Source: Falsiroseomonas sp051433195
GTDB lineage: Bacteria; Pseudomonadota; Alphaproteobacteria; Acetobacterales; Acetobacteraceae
Length of the DNA stretch: 64,000 bases
NCBI RefSeq assembly: GCF_051433195.1
Contig: NZ_JBHMFT010000013.1
Span: 62,001 to 126,000 of the forward strand
Direction: 5' to 3'
The position numbers and the translations under genes were made by a program. Positions 44,229 to 52,095 of this stretch are shown in pieces (the first letter of the stretch is position 1; each line of letters opens with the position of its first letter). The notes under the pieces are model-generated. The model ran no database searches. It was not told the DNA's origin and worked only from the letters and a program-made list of their open reading frames with translations.

Positions 44229-45065
44229 TCAGAATTCGAGCTTCGCGCGCACGGCGCGCACCGCGGCAATGCCGAGCAGGTTCACCATGACCACCCAGAT
44301 CACGACATAGGTCGTGTCGTAGTAGGCCGGGATCATGTCGCCGAACATGCCGTCGCGCACCATCTCGTGCAGGTTGGCCTGCGGATTCCACAGCAGCGCG
44401 TCGCGCCAGGAGGGCGGCATGAAGTGCAGCGCGAACATGCAGCCGGAAAAGGGCAGGGACAGGTAGGTCAGCGGATGGACGATCTTTTCCAGGATCTCCC
44501 ACCGCGCCGCACCCGCCGCGACCAGCAGCCCCAGCCCGTTGGCAAACGCAAACATCAGGATCATCGCCTCCACCAGCACCGGGATGGAGTAGGGCGTGAA
44601 GGCGGAGAACCAGGAGGTGCCGACGACGACCAGCACCAGCACGCAGGTCACCGCACCCATCTCGAGCAGGTTGCGCGCGATCATGATGTCCAGAAGGCGA
44701 ACCTGCCGATGGTACATCAGGGTCATGTTGGCCTGGAAGGCGGTGGCGGCGCGGTTGATGATGGCCCGGAAGGCGAAGTAGGGGGCATAGCCGACCACGA
44801 CGAACAGGAAGGGCGGCACCGCCCCGGTGCCGCCGCCGCCAAGGAGAAGCTTGAAGACGGAAATGCCGACCGACAGCAGCAGCGGCTCCAGGAACAGCCA
44901 CAGGAAGCCCAGGTGCCCGCGCCCGAACCGCGTCTGCAATTCGCGCAGCAGCAGCGCGTGGATGACCCGCCCCTGGATCCGGAAACCCTCGATCGTCCGG
45001 CTGAACTCGCTGCGACGTTCCGGAAATCCTTCCGGCAGCCCGGAACCTCCGGCCGCCGCGCTCAC
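44229..45065 (-). CDS. kpsM: Capsule polysaccharide ABC transporter permease
   Basis: A 278-residue, six-TM permease of the ABC-2 family. The N-terminal cytosolic segment RVIHALLLRELQTRFGRGHL is followed by GFLWLFLEPLLLSVGISVFK, characteristic of KpsM. LPFSGCMFALHFMPPSWRDA and LWNPQANLHEMVRDGMF belong to the last TM loop. The start is GTG 45065, overlapping the stop of the preceding lipoprotein gene as GTGA; frame beyond it is not KpsM-like. It couples ATP hydrolysis by KpsT to polymer export. Confidence 0.93.
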   Translation of the reverse strand: MSAAAGGSGLPEGFPERRSEFSRTIEGFRIQGRVIHALLLRELQTRFGRGHLGFLWLFLEPLLLSVGISVFKLLLGGGGTGAVPPFLFVVVGYAPYFAFRAIINRAATAFQANMTLMYHRQVRLLDIMIARNLLEMGAVTCVLVLVVVGTSWFSAFTPYSIPVLVEAMILMFAFANGLGLLVAAGAARWEILEKIVHPLTYLSLPFSGCMFALHFMPPSWRDALLWNPQANLHEMVRDGMFGDMIPAYYDTTYVVIWVVMVNLLGIAAVRAVRAKLEF

Positions 45066-45475
45066 GGACGGCCGGCTCCGCCGCCACGCAGCAGGGGCCG
45101 CGCCTCCGCCCAGCCGCCATTGCCGGTGGCGCAGACCAGCCTCGGCCGCTCGATCATGCCGGAGCCGACCATCAGTTCCCGGCACTCCCGCCCGCTGGCG
45201 GCGTTGTAGCTGCGCACCAGCCGGACCTGAGCGGATTGGCCATCGGCCATCACCACACGCTCCTGCGCGCCCGGCCGGGCACGGCTGGCGAAGACGACCA
45301 GCGGGTCGGTGGACGCCGCCGCAACGTTCGGTGTCGCCGACATGCCGCCGGCCATGCCCTGGCCCCCCATGCGGGCGCAGCCGCTGACCACCAGCAGTCC
45401 GAGCAGCGCCAACATGGCCCGCGCTGCAGGCGCGCGCGCCGAGTGAGGGGCAAGGGCAGGTGTGCGGTGCGTCAT
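45062..45475 (-). CDS. Small putative outer-membrane lipoprotein of the capsule operon
   Basis: A 137-residue protein with a signal peptide and lipobox LLVVSGC around residue 33, then about 100 residues of a small beta-rich domain with two Cys (GRECRELMV and RLVCATGNGG) near the C-terminus. It resembles the common-antigen/RT0821-type surface proteins. The stop overlaps the kpsM start as GTGA, so it is the coupled first gene of the export operon. An operon-leading lipoprotein is not a standard kps component. A role in capsule export or anchoring is inferred. Confidence 0.75.
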   Translation of the reverse strand: MTHRTPALAPHSARAPAARAMLALLGLLVVSGCARMGGQGMAGGMSATPNVAAASTDPLVVFASRARPGAQERVVMADGQSAQVRLVRSYNAASGRECRELMVGSGMIERPRLVCATGNGGWAEARPLLRGGGAGRP

Positions 45476-45483
45476 AATTCCGG

Positions 45484-45512
45484 AGACTAGCCGAACGGGC
45501 AGACTTAGGCAA
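45484..45512 (-). promoter_or_regulatory. Candidate sigma70-type promoter of the capsule export operon
   Basis: On the minus strand TTGCCT (45507-45512), a 17-base spacer and TAGTCT (45484-45489) match -35/-10 boxes. The predicted transcript start falls about two bases before the lipoprotein ATG, implying a leaderless or nearly leaderless message. The whole divergent gap to the kpsC-like gene is only 48 bases. Confidence 0.4.
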
Positions 45513-45523
45513 AATGCAAATAC

Positions 45524-47458
45524 ATGCAGAATGCTTCGGCGGTCTGCTGCGACCGCGTCTCGCCGACCCGGCGGGCCGGCCCGACAAGGACCAACATCCT
45601 GCTGCCGCTCCGTCTTCCTCAAGCGCAACTTTTGCGATTCCCACACCTGCCGGCCTTCTGGCCGGACCGGAAGGTCATTGCGGTTGCGCCAGGCCCGCCG
45701 GATGCGCGGCCGGCAGACCACCGCGAACCCACCGCCACCGCGCCGCCCGGCTACACGCCCGGCCCCTTCCGCCCCGCCCGGCTTGGCGGACGGGAGGTCC
45801 CGGTGCTGCTCGTGGTCGGCCCGTCGCCCGACCCGGTCGGGGCCGCCCTGGCAGATCCCGTCCCGGGGCATCATCCGGAGACCGCCGCCGCCATGGCGGC
45901 GATGGTGGCGGGCCGGATCGGCGCGCCGCCAGGACTGCCCGATCCGGGCACCGCGGGCACCGGGCTGGCGCCGCGCCAGGCCCGCATCCTGCTCGACCCC
46001 TGCGACCCGGCGCTGGCCGGCGTGGCGAAGGCCCTGCTGGCCCGGCTGCAGCGTGCGGGATCAGCGGTCCTGGTGGCGCGGGACCCATTCGCCGATGGCA
46101 CGCCGGTGCTTTCCGACAGCCTTCCGGCCGCCGGGCCGCCCTGGGATCCCTGGACCCTTCTGGATGCCGCCCACACCCTGCATGGCGCCAGCCGCGACCT
46201 GGCCCTGCTGGCGCTGGCTGCCGGCGTGGCGGTGGCGGATGGCCCGCTGGCCGGCGCCGATCCTGTCCCGACCTGGTCCGCACTGCTGGCCGCGACCCGC
46301 GCCGCGGACCCGTTCCACAACCGCCCCTGCAGCATCGCCGAGGGTCTCGACCTGCTGGCCCTGTGGCGGGCGCGGCAGGCGGAATCGCACGAGATCGCCG
46401 CCTGCCTCGGCGCCCATCCCTACAAGCGGGACCGGCTGCGCGCCCTGCTCGCCTCCGCCGGCCCGCCGCCGGCCTTCACCGGCGACGCCCACCGCGCCGT
46501 CGCCCTGGCACGACGGCGCGGCGGCGCGGTGCTGGCCTGGAGCGCCAGCGCGCCGCCGACCCTTCCCGCGCTCTGCGCCGAAGCCGGGGTTCCGCTGCGC
46601 TGGCTGGAAGATGGCTTCATCCGCTCCGCCGGCCTCGGCGCCGCCTTCCGCGCCGGCGCGTCCTTCGCCCTGGATTCCAGAGGTCCCTACTACGACCCGG
46701 CGACGGAGAGCGACCTGGCGCGGCTGCTGGCGACGGCGGGTTTCCCGCCCGCGCTGCTGGCGCGGGCCGCGGCGCTGCGCGAAGCCGTGGTGGCGCGTGG
46801 CGTCACCAAGTACAACCTCGGCGGCGCCGCGCCGGTCATCACCGCGCCGGCCGGACGGCGCCGCATCCTGGTCCCCGGCCAGGTCGAGGACGATGCCTCC
46901 ATCCGCCTCGGCGCCGGCCCCATCCGCCGCAACCTCGACCTGCTGCGGGCGGTGCGCGCGGCCGAGCCGGACGCTTTCCTGGTCTACAAGCCGCATCCCG
47001 ACATCGAGGCCGGCTTTCGCCGCGGCCGCATCGCGCAGGCGGACCTCGCCGGCCTCGCCGACCAGGTGCTGCACCGGGCGCCGATGGCGCCGCTGCTCGG
47101 GATGGTGGATGCGGTGCACACCATCACCTCCCTGACCGGGTTCGAGGCCCTGTTGCGCGGCCTGCCGGTGACCTGCTGGGGCACGCCCTTCTATGCCGGC
47201 TGGGGCCTGACGCGCGACCGCGGCCCGCCCGCCAGGCCGCCGCGCACCCGGGTCCTGACGCTGGACGAGTTGGTGGCAGCGGCGCTGATCCTGTACCCGC
47301 GCTGCATCGACCCGCTGACCGACCTGCCCTGCCCGCCCGAGGTCCTGCTGGACCGCATGGACCGTCCCGACCTGTTCCCGACCGGCCGCCGCGGCCGGCT
47401 GCGCGCCGTGCAGGGCTTCCTGACCCGCACCCTGTCGCGTCTGCGAGGCTGGAAGTGA
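45524..47458 (+). CDS. kpsC: KpsC-like capsule Kdo transferase, one intact and one degenerate module
   Basis: A 644-residue protein. In group 2 capsules KpsC with KpsS makes the poly-Kdo linker on a phospholipid anchor. Residues about 320-600 form one complete module: RWLEDGFIRSAGLG, DSRGPYYDP, VTKYNLGG, VPGQVEDDASIRLG, LVYKPHPDIEAG and HTITSLTGFEALLRGLPVTC with WGTPFYAGWGLT. The N-terminal half is shorter than the normal first module. AHTLHGASRDLALLALAAGV echoes only the HTITS block of that module, without the KPHP or PFYAGWG motifs. The start is ATG 45524. The stop overlaps the SDR start (GTGA). Confidence 0.85.
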   Translation: MQNASAVCCDRVSPTRRAGPTRTNILLPLRLPQAQLLRFPHLPAFWPDRKVIAVAPGPPDARPADHREPTATAPPGYTPGPFRPARLGGREVPVLLVVGPSPDPVGAALADPVPGHHPETAAAMAAMVAGRIGAPPGLPDPGTAGTGLAPRQARILLDPCDPALAGVAKALLARLQRAGSAVLVARDPFADGTPVLSDSLPAAGPPWDPWTLLDAAHTLHGASRDLALLALAAGVAVADGPLAGADPVPTWSALLAATRAADPFHNRPCSIAEGLDLLALWRARQAESHEIAACLGAHPYKRDRLRALLASAGPPPAFTGDAHRAVALARRRGGAVLAWSASAPPTLPALCAEAGVPLRWLEDGFIRSAGLGAAFRAGASFALDSRGPYYDPATESDLARLLATAGFPPALLARAAALREAVVARGVTKYNLGGAAPVITAPAGRRRILVPGQVEDDASIRLGAGPIRRNLDLLRAVRAAEPDAFLVYKPHPDIEAGFRRGRIAQADLAGLADQVLHRAPMAPLLGMVDAVHTITSLTGFEALLRGLPVTCWGTPFYAGWGLTRDRGPPARPPRTRVLTLDELVAAALILYPRCIDPLTDLPCPPEVLLDRMDRPDLFPTGRRGRLRAVQGFLTRTLSRLRGWK

Positions 47459-48240
47459 GCACGCCGGCCGCCGAGGGTGTCGTCATCAGCGGCGCCTCCC
47501 GCGGCCTCGGCGCGGCGCTGGCGCGGCGCTTCGCAGTGCCCGGCGCGCGGCTGCTGCTGCTGGCGCGGTCCGCCGCCGCGCTGGAGGAGGTGGCACGGGA
47601 CTGCCGCGCGCGGGGCGCGCAGGTTGCCGTCGCCGTGCTCGACGTGACCGACGCGCCCGCCATCGCCGCCGCGCTGGCCGCCTTCGAGGCCGGCGGGCCG
47701 GTCGGGCTGGTGATCGCCAATGCCGGCACCTCCGCCGGCACCGCGCCGGATGGCACGCCGGAGGACGCCGTGGCCGCGGCACGCCAGGTCCAGGTGAACC
47801 TGGTCGGCGCCATCAACCTGGTCGGCCCGCTGCTGCCCGGGATGCGGGCCCGGCGGCGCGGGCGGATCGGGCTGGTCGCCTCCGTCGCCGGGCTGCGCGG
47901 CCTGCCCGACTTCCCCGCCTATTGCGCCAGCAAGGCCGGGCTGATCGCCTGGGGCGAGGGTCTGCGCGCCGAACTCGGCCCGCGCGGCGTATCCGTGACG
48001 GTGGTGACGCCGGGCTTCTTCGACAGCGCCATGGGCGCCCGCTTCCATGGCCGCCGGCTGTTCCTGCTGGACCAGGCCGATGTGGCGGCGCGGGTGCAGC
48101 GCGCCGTGCTGCAGGGCCGGCCGCGCGCCGCCTTTCCCTGGCCGCTGGCCGCCGGACTGCGCCTGCTGGCGCTGCTGCCACCCCGGCTGGGCGATTGGGC
48201 GGCGCGGCGGATGCGGTTCCGCGTCAGTCCGGAGTCGTAG
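47455..48240 (+). CDS. SDR family NAD(P)-dependent reductase of the capsule locus
   Basis: A 261-residue short-chain dehydrogenase. Cofactor motif GASRGLGAAL near 12-21 and NAG in VIANAGTSAG. The catalytic Ser is in LVASVAGLRG, and Tyr/Lys in YCASKAGLIAWG. The Arg after the glycine motif (SGASRGLG) and LARS end of beta-2 favour NADPH. The late segment FDSAMGARFHGRRLFLLDQA is amphipathic and extends the C-terminus. The GTG start overlaps the kpsC-like stop (GTGA). It recalls WcbP of Burkholderia capsule loci and could be a 3-ketosphinganine-type reductase; this is inference. Confidence 0.88.
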   Translation: MSTPAAEGVVISGASRGLGAALARRFAVPGARLLLLARSAAALEEVARDCRARGAQVAVAVLDVTDAPAIAAALAAFEAGGPVGLVIANAGTSAGTAPDGTPEDAVAAARQVQVNLVGAINLVGPLLPGMRARRRGRIGLVASVAGLRGLPDFPAYCASKAGLIAWGEGLRAELGPRGVSVTVVTPGFFDSAMGARFHGRRLFLLDQADVAARVQRAVLQGRPRAAFPWPLAAGLRLLALLPPRLGDWAARRMRFRVSPES

Positions 48241-49612
48241 AGCAACCCTGGAGCACGGTGTCCGGCAATAGGGGTCCCACCCTGTCGGCATCCAGCGCCT
48301 CGACGATGGCCCTGACGGCGACGGCGCGGCCTTCGGTTCCGTAGAACACGCCGCGAAGCTGGGTGGAGCCCTGCAGCGCCGCCAGGAAGGCATCGCGCAG
48401 CTCCGGGTCCGGCAGCGCCACGTCGGGCCCTGCGGTTTCGGCCCAGAAGGCGTCGAGCCGACCCTGATGCGCCAGCCCCGGCACGTCCCACACCGCCTGG
48501 CCCAGCGCCTTCACCGGTCGGCCGAGCACCAGGGCGCGAAGGCCGACCGTGCTGTTGATGGTGATCAGGCCCTGCGCCCGCTGCAACATCAGGTCCAGTG
48601 GCCCATGATGCGCAACATGCACCCGGCCCGCGGCGCCCGCCGCCGCCGCCAGGCGCGCCACCCGTCGGTCCCAGCGCTTCAGGCAGGGGTCCAGCGGATG
48701 CACCTTGACCAGCAGATGCGCCGTGGCCGGCGCATGCTGCGCGAAGCTGCCGAGGACCTCGGCGATCGGCGTGTCGAGGTCCGGGTAGGGCGAATAGGCA
48801 CGAACGGAGAAATCCGTCTCCATCTGCATGGCGAACAGCCAGAATGGCGCGCTTCCGATGCGCTCCAGCGCGCGGTGACCCTCCGCCATCTCCCGCCCGC
48901 GACGCAGCAGCCGGCGGGCGATGCCCCAGTAGGTCGCGACGGGATGATGCAGTTGGTGGCTTTCGTAGTGGCGGAACGGCCAGGGCGCCAGGTTCGCCAG
49001 GTGGTACAGCACGTCCCAGCGGGCCTGCAGGCCGAAATCGTCGCGGTGACGTTCGGTCAGGTCCGCCGGCGGCAGCCTGGCCGCCAGGGCGCGGATCGCC
49101 TCCGGCTGGCGGGGGAAGTGGCTGTCGCCGCCCATGCCGTCACGCTCCAGCGTCACCCAGTCCGGACGGAAGTAGCCGAAATCGGTGACGGCCACGGCGA
49201 TGCCACGGGCCTGTGCGGCGGCAATGGCGGCGCGGTGGTAGGGTCGCTGCTCCCCGAGCAGCAGCAGGTCCGTGATCCCGTGCTCGTCGAGATAGGCGGT
49301 GACATGCGCCGGCCAGCCTGACAGGCGGCCTTGATAATCCTGCGCCGGCCGCGTGCCCGGAACCCGCCCCCAGAACAGCCGGTCCCCGAGCGACAGGTTG
49401 ATGCGATGAATGTCGTGCCCCCGCGCGGCGAGGCTCGCCGCGACCTCGGCGAAGACCGGGCTGATCGGACCCTGCAGGAACAGGAAGCGACGCGCCCCCC
49501 CGCGTTGCGGGCCGCCAACCCCGGGCTGACGCAAATCCGGATCGTGGGAGGCTGACGGCGCCATGTAGCACCCATAGCCGTCATCGCTGTTCAAACTGTC
49601 AATGCCCGACAC
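48224..49612 (-). CDS. kpsS: KpsS-like capsule polysaccharide biosynthesis protein
   Basis: A protein of up to 462 residues with the KpsS/WcbO signature RRFLFLQGPISPVFAEVAAS, then INLSLGDRLFWGR. DLLLLGEQRPYHRAAIAAAQ, LVKVHPLDPCLKRWDRRVAR and the GLITINSTVGLRALVLGRPVK block are donor/acceptor-site segments. It probably adds the first Kdo to the lipid anchor with KpsC. Two starts are possible, GTG 49612 and ATG 49564 (MAPSASHD). The 48 bases between them are A+T-richer than the gene, so the shorter form is quite plausible. The 3' end overlaps the SDR gene by 17 bases. Confidence 0.88.
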   Translation of the reverse strand: MSGIDSLNSDDGYGCYMAPSASHDPDLRQPGVGGPQRGGARRFLFLQGPISPVFAEVAASLAARGHDIHRINLSLGDRLFWGRVPGTRPAQDYQGRLSGWPAHVTAYLDEHGITDLLLLGEQRPYHRAAIAAAQARGIAVAVTDFGYFRPDWVTLERDGMGGDSHFPRQPEAIRALAARLPPADLTERHRDDFGLQARWDVLYHLANLAPWPFRHYESHQLHHPVATYWGIARRLLRRGREMAEGHRALERIGSAPFWLFAMQMETDFSVRAYSPYPDLDTPIAEVLGSFAQHAPATAHLLVKVHPLDPCLKRWDRRVARLAAAAGAAGRVHVAHHGPLDLMLQRAQGLITINSTVGLRALVLGRPVKALGQAVWDVPGLAHQGRLDAFWAETAGPDVALPDPELRDAFLAALQGSTQLRGVFYGTEGRAVAVRAIVEALDADRVGPLLPDTVLQGCSTTPD

Positions 49613-49635
49613 CCATCGGACAATTTCGTATCATT

Positions 49636-50751
49636 TCAGAATCGCATGCGCCAGATGCGCCAGCGGCCCGAAACCGGCGCCGGAAGCCGTGCCATGGCGT
49701 TCCGCATCGCCGCGTTGTCCGCAAGGATCCAGGAGATCTCGAGACGATTCCAGCCGCGCCGGCCCGCGATCCCGATCGCCTCCCGCAGCAGCGCCCCCAT
49801 GGCGAGCGCCGAGGCCGGGTGGCCGCGGAACCGGGACGCGATGCCGAGCATCGGGATGCGGGCGGAGCCCACGCGGCCGGCCAGGGCGCCCGCCAGCCGG
49901 ACCCAGCCGAAGGGCAGCAGCCGCCCATCCGCCAGCATCGCTGCCGCCAGGTTCGGCACCACGGCGACCAGCCCGACCGGCTCGCGGTCCCATTCCGCGA
50001 ACACCACCTCCCCGGCCCACAACAGCGGGCGCAGCAGGGCGCCGAGGCCCGCGACCTCGGCCGGACGCAGCGGCACGGCACCCCAGTTGGCCGCCCAGGC
50101 GTCGTTGTACAGCGCGGCGATGCGCTCCACTTCCGCGGCGTAGTGGCGCCGGTCCATCGGCCGCAGGCGCAGCCGCGCCATGTCGGGCGCGCGCCGGATC
50201 GCCAGCGCGGCGAAGCGGGCGGAATGGCGTTCCGCGGCCACGTCCAGCGTGCAGGCCACCACATCCTGCGCCGGCTCCAGCCCGGCCGCCTCCAGCATCG
50301 CCGGCAGCCAGTCCGGCGTGCCGGGCATGCGCAGCATCGGCGGACGGTCGTGGAAGCCGACCTGGGCGCCGACCTCGTGGTTGATGGTGAAGGACAGCGG
50401 GCCGAGCATCTCCGCCCGCCCCTGCCCCGCGACCCATTGACGCGCCGCGGCCAGCAGCGCCGCGACCAGCGCCGCGTCCTGCTCGGCGCACAGGAAGCCG
50501 AAGGTGGCCGGCGCCGTGGCGTCATCGGGCACGCAGGCGGCAATCCGCCCCACCGCAAGGCCGTAGCGATAGGCGACGAAGCGCATCACCCGGTGGTCGG
50601 CCAGGAAGCCGAAGCGGGCCGGGTCGAACATCCGCGCCTCCTCGAAGGCCAGCGGTACGGACCAGCCGAGCCCGCGCAGCCGGGCCGGCAGGGCGTGGAA
50701 GGCACGTGCCTCCGCGTCCGTCGCGACCTGCCGGATACCGGAGAAGATCAC
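49636..50751 (-). CDS. GNAT-fold N-acyltransferase-like protein coupled to oxoamine synthase
   Basis: A 371-residue protein. FVAYRYGLAVGRIAACVPDD, FGFLCAEQDAALVAALLAAA and LGPLSFTINHEVGAQVGFHD form an N-terminal domain; a second GNAT-like domain (about 200-371) includes VFAEWDREPVGLVAVVPNLA and the C-terminal LEISWILADNAAMRNAM. This two-domain architecture resembles the YghO-type family often encoded next to alpha-oxoamine synthases. It starts at GTG 50751 overlapping the oxoamine synthase stop (GTGA). N-acylation of the amino-ketone product would fit. No activity is shown by sequence alone. Confidence 0.8.
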   Translation of the reverse strand: MIFSGIRQVATDAEARAFHALPARLRGLGWSVPLAFEEARMFDPARFGFLADHRVMRFVAYRYGLAVGRIAACVPDDATAPATFGFLCAEQDAALVAALLAAARQWVAGQGRAEMLGPLSFTINHEVGAQVGFHDRPPMLRMPGTPDWLPAMLEAAGLEPAQDVVACTLDVAAERHSARFAALAIRRAPDMARLRLRPMDRRHYAAEVERIAALYNDAWAANWGAVPLRPAEVAGLGALLRPLLWAGEVVFAEWDREPVGLVAVVPNLAAAMLADGRLLPFGWVRLAGALAGRVGSARIPMLGIASRFRGHPASALAMGALLREAIGIAGRRGWNRLEISWILADNAAMRNAMARLPAPVSGRWRIWRMRF

Positions 50752-52070
50752 CCGGCGAGGTCGGCCGGCGCGACGCCGTCGGTCGCCGTCACCAGCGCCG
50801 TCACGGCGTCGCGCACATCCTGTTCGGAATGCTCGGCGGACAGGAAGAACCGCAGCCGCGCCAGCTTCTCCGGCACTGCCGGGAAGACGATGGGCAGCGC
50901 GTTGACGCCGAGGTCCAGCAGGGCGGCGGAGACGCGGATGGCGCGCACCGAACTGCCCAGCACCACCGGCACGATGCCGAGGCCCTGGGAGGTGCCGGTA
51001 TCGAAGCCGCGCGCCCGGCACAAATCGCGGAACAGCGTCGCATTGGCCTGCAGCTTCGCCACCCGCCAGGGCTCCGCTTGCATCACATCCATCGCCGTCG
51101 CCGCCGCGGCCGCCAGCGCCGGCGGCAGCCCGACCGAATAGACGAAGCCGGGCACGGTGTGGCGCAGCCAGTCCACCAGGTCGCCGCGCGCCGCGATGTA
51201 GCCGCCGCAGGCGCACAGGGTCTTGGACAGCGTGCCCATCCAGATGTCGATCTCGGCCGGGTCCACCCCCGCCGCCTCGAACACGCCGCGTCCGGTGGCG
51301 CCGACCACGCCGAGGCCATGCGCGTCGTCCACCATCAGCCAGGCATCATGCTGGCGGGCGATGCGCAGCAGGCCGGCCAGGTCCGGCACGTCGCCGTCCA
51401 TGGAGTAATGCCCCTCGACCAGCAGCAGCGCGCGCCCGGCGCTGCGCCGGACCGCGGCCATTTCGCGCTCCGCCGCCCGGATGTCGTTGTGCGCGAAGGA
51501 GACGCGCCGGGCACCGGACAGCCGGGCGCCCTCGACGCAGGAATTGTGGATGGCGGCGTCGTGCACGATGACGTCGCGCGGCCCCATCAGGTGGCCGATC
51601 ACCGTGACGTTGGTGGCGTGCCCGCTGACGAAGGCCAGCGCCGCCTGCTGGCCGTAATGCGCGGCCAGCCGCCGTTCCAGCTCGGCGTGGATCGGCCGCT
51701 CGCCGGACACCAGGCGGGATGCGCTGGCGGAGATGCCGTAGCGCGCCATCGCCGCCCCGGCCGCCTGGTGCAGCCGGGCGTCGCCATTCAGGCCGAGGTA
51801 GTCGTAGGAGCCGAAATTGATGGTGTCGCGGTTGCCGATCAGGCTGTGCGCGCCGGCGCGGCCTTCATGCGCGCGGAAGAAAGGGCTTTCGATGGCGAGC
51901 GCACCCATCGCCTCCCGCATCAGGCCGTAGTCGCGCAGCCCCTGGATGGCGCCGAAGCCGCGCTGGTCGGAGGCGGCCTGCGCCTCCTGCCCCTCCCGCC
52001 GCCGCGCCAGGCGCTGCACCAATGCGAGGCGCGCCGTATTGGAAAGACCGAACCCCAGACCGCGACTCAT
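50748..52070 (-). CDS. Alpha-oxoamine synthase (class II aminotransferase fold: SPT/BioF/KBL family)
   Basis: A 440-residue PLP enzyme that condenses an acyl thioester with an amino acid and releases CO2, giving an alpha-amino-ketone. The PLP features are VDDAHGLGVVGATGRG, the Schiff-base lysine in MGTLSKTLCACGGYIAARGD (K near 283) and FVSGHATNVTVIGHLMGPRD. The N-terminal about 70 residues (SRGLGFGLSNTARLALVQRL...) extend beyond BioF and resemble oxoamine synthases encoded with PKSs. The gene follows the PKS by 25 bases, whose ACP has no thioesterase, and precedes the coupled GNAT gene. Serine or alanine are likely co-substrates; unproven. Confidence 0.9.
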   Translation of the reverse strand: MSRGLGFGLSNTARLALVQRLARRREGQEAQAASDQRGFGAIQGLRDYGLMREAMGALAIESPFFRAHEGRAGAHSLIGNRDTINFGSYDYLGLNGDARLHQAAGAAMARYGISASASRLVSGERPIHAELERRLAAHYGQQAALAFVSGHATNVTVIGHLMGPRDVIVHDAAIHNSCVEGARLSGARRVSFAHNDIRAAEREMAAVRRSAGRALLLVEGHYSMDGDVPDLAGLLRIARQHDAWLMVDDAHGLGVVGATGRGVFEAAGVDPAEIDIWMGTLSKTLCACGGYIAARGDLVDWLRHTVPGFVYSVGLPPALAAAAATAMDVMQAEPWRVAKLQANATLFRDLCRARGFDTGTSQGLGIVPVVLGSSVRAIRVSAALLDLGVNALPIVFPAVPEKLARLRFFLSAEHSEQDVRDAVTALVTATDGVAPADLAG

Positions 52071-52095
52071 GCCGTGATGCCGAACCCCCGCTCGC

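Noticed and set aside
45514..48240. A 908-codon frame suggesting a KpsC-SDR fusion
   Set aside because: The frame's first part is a shadow of the kpsC-like gene; SDR homology starts exactly at the GTGA overlap.
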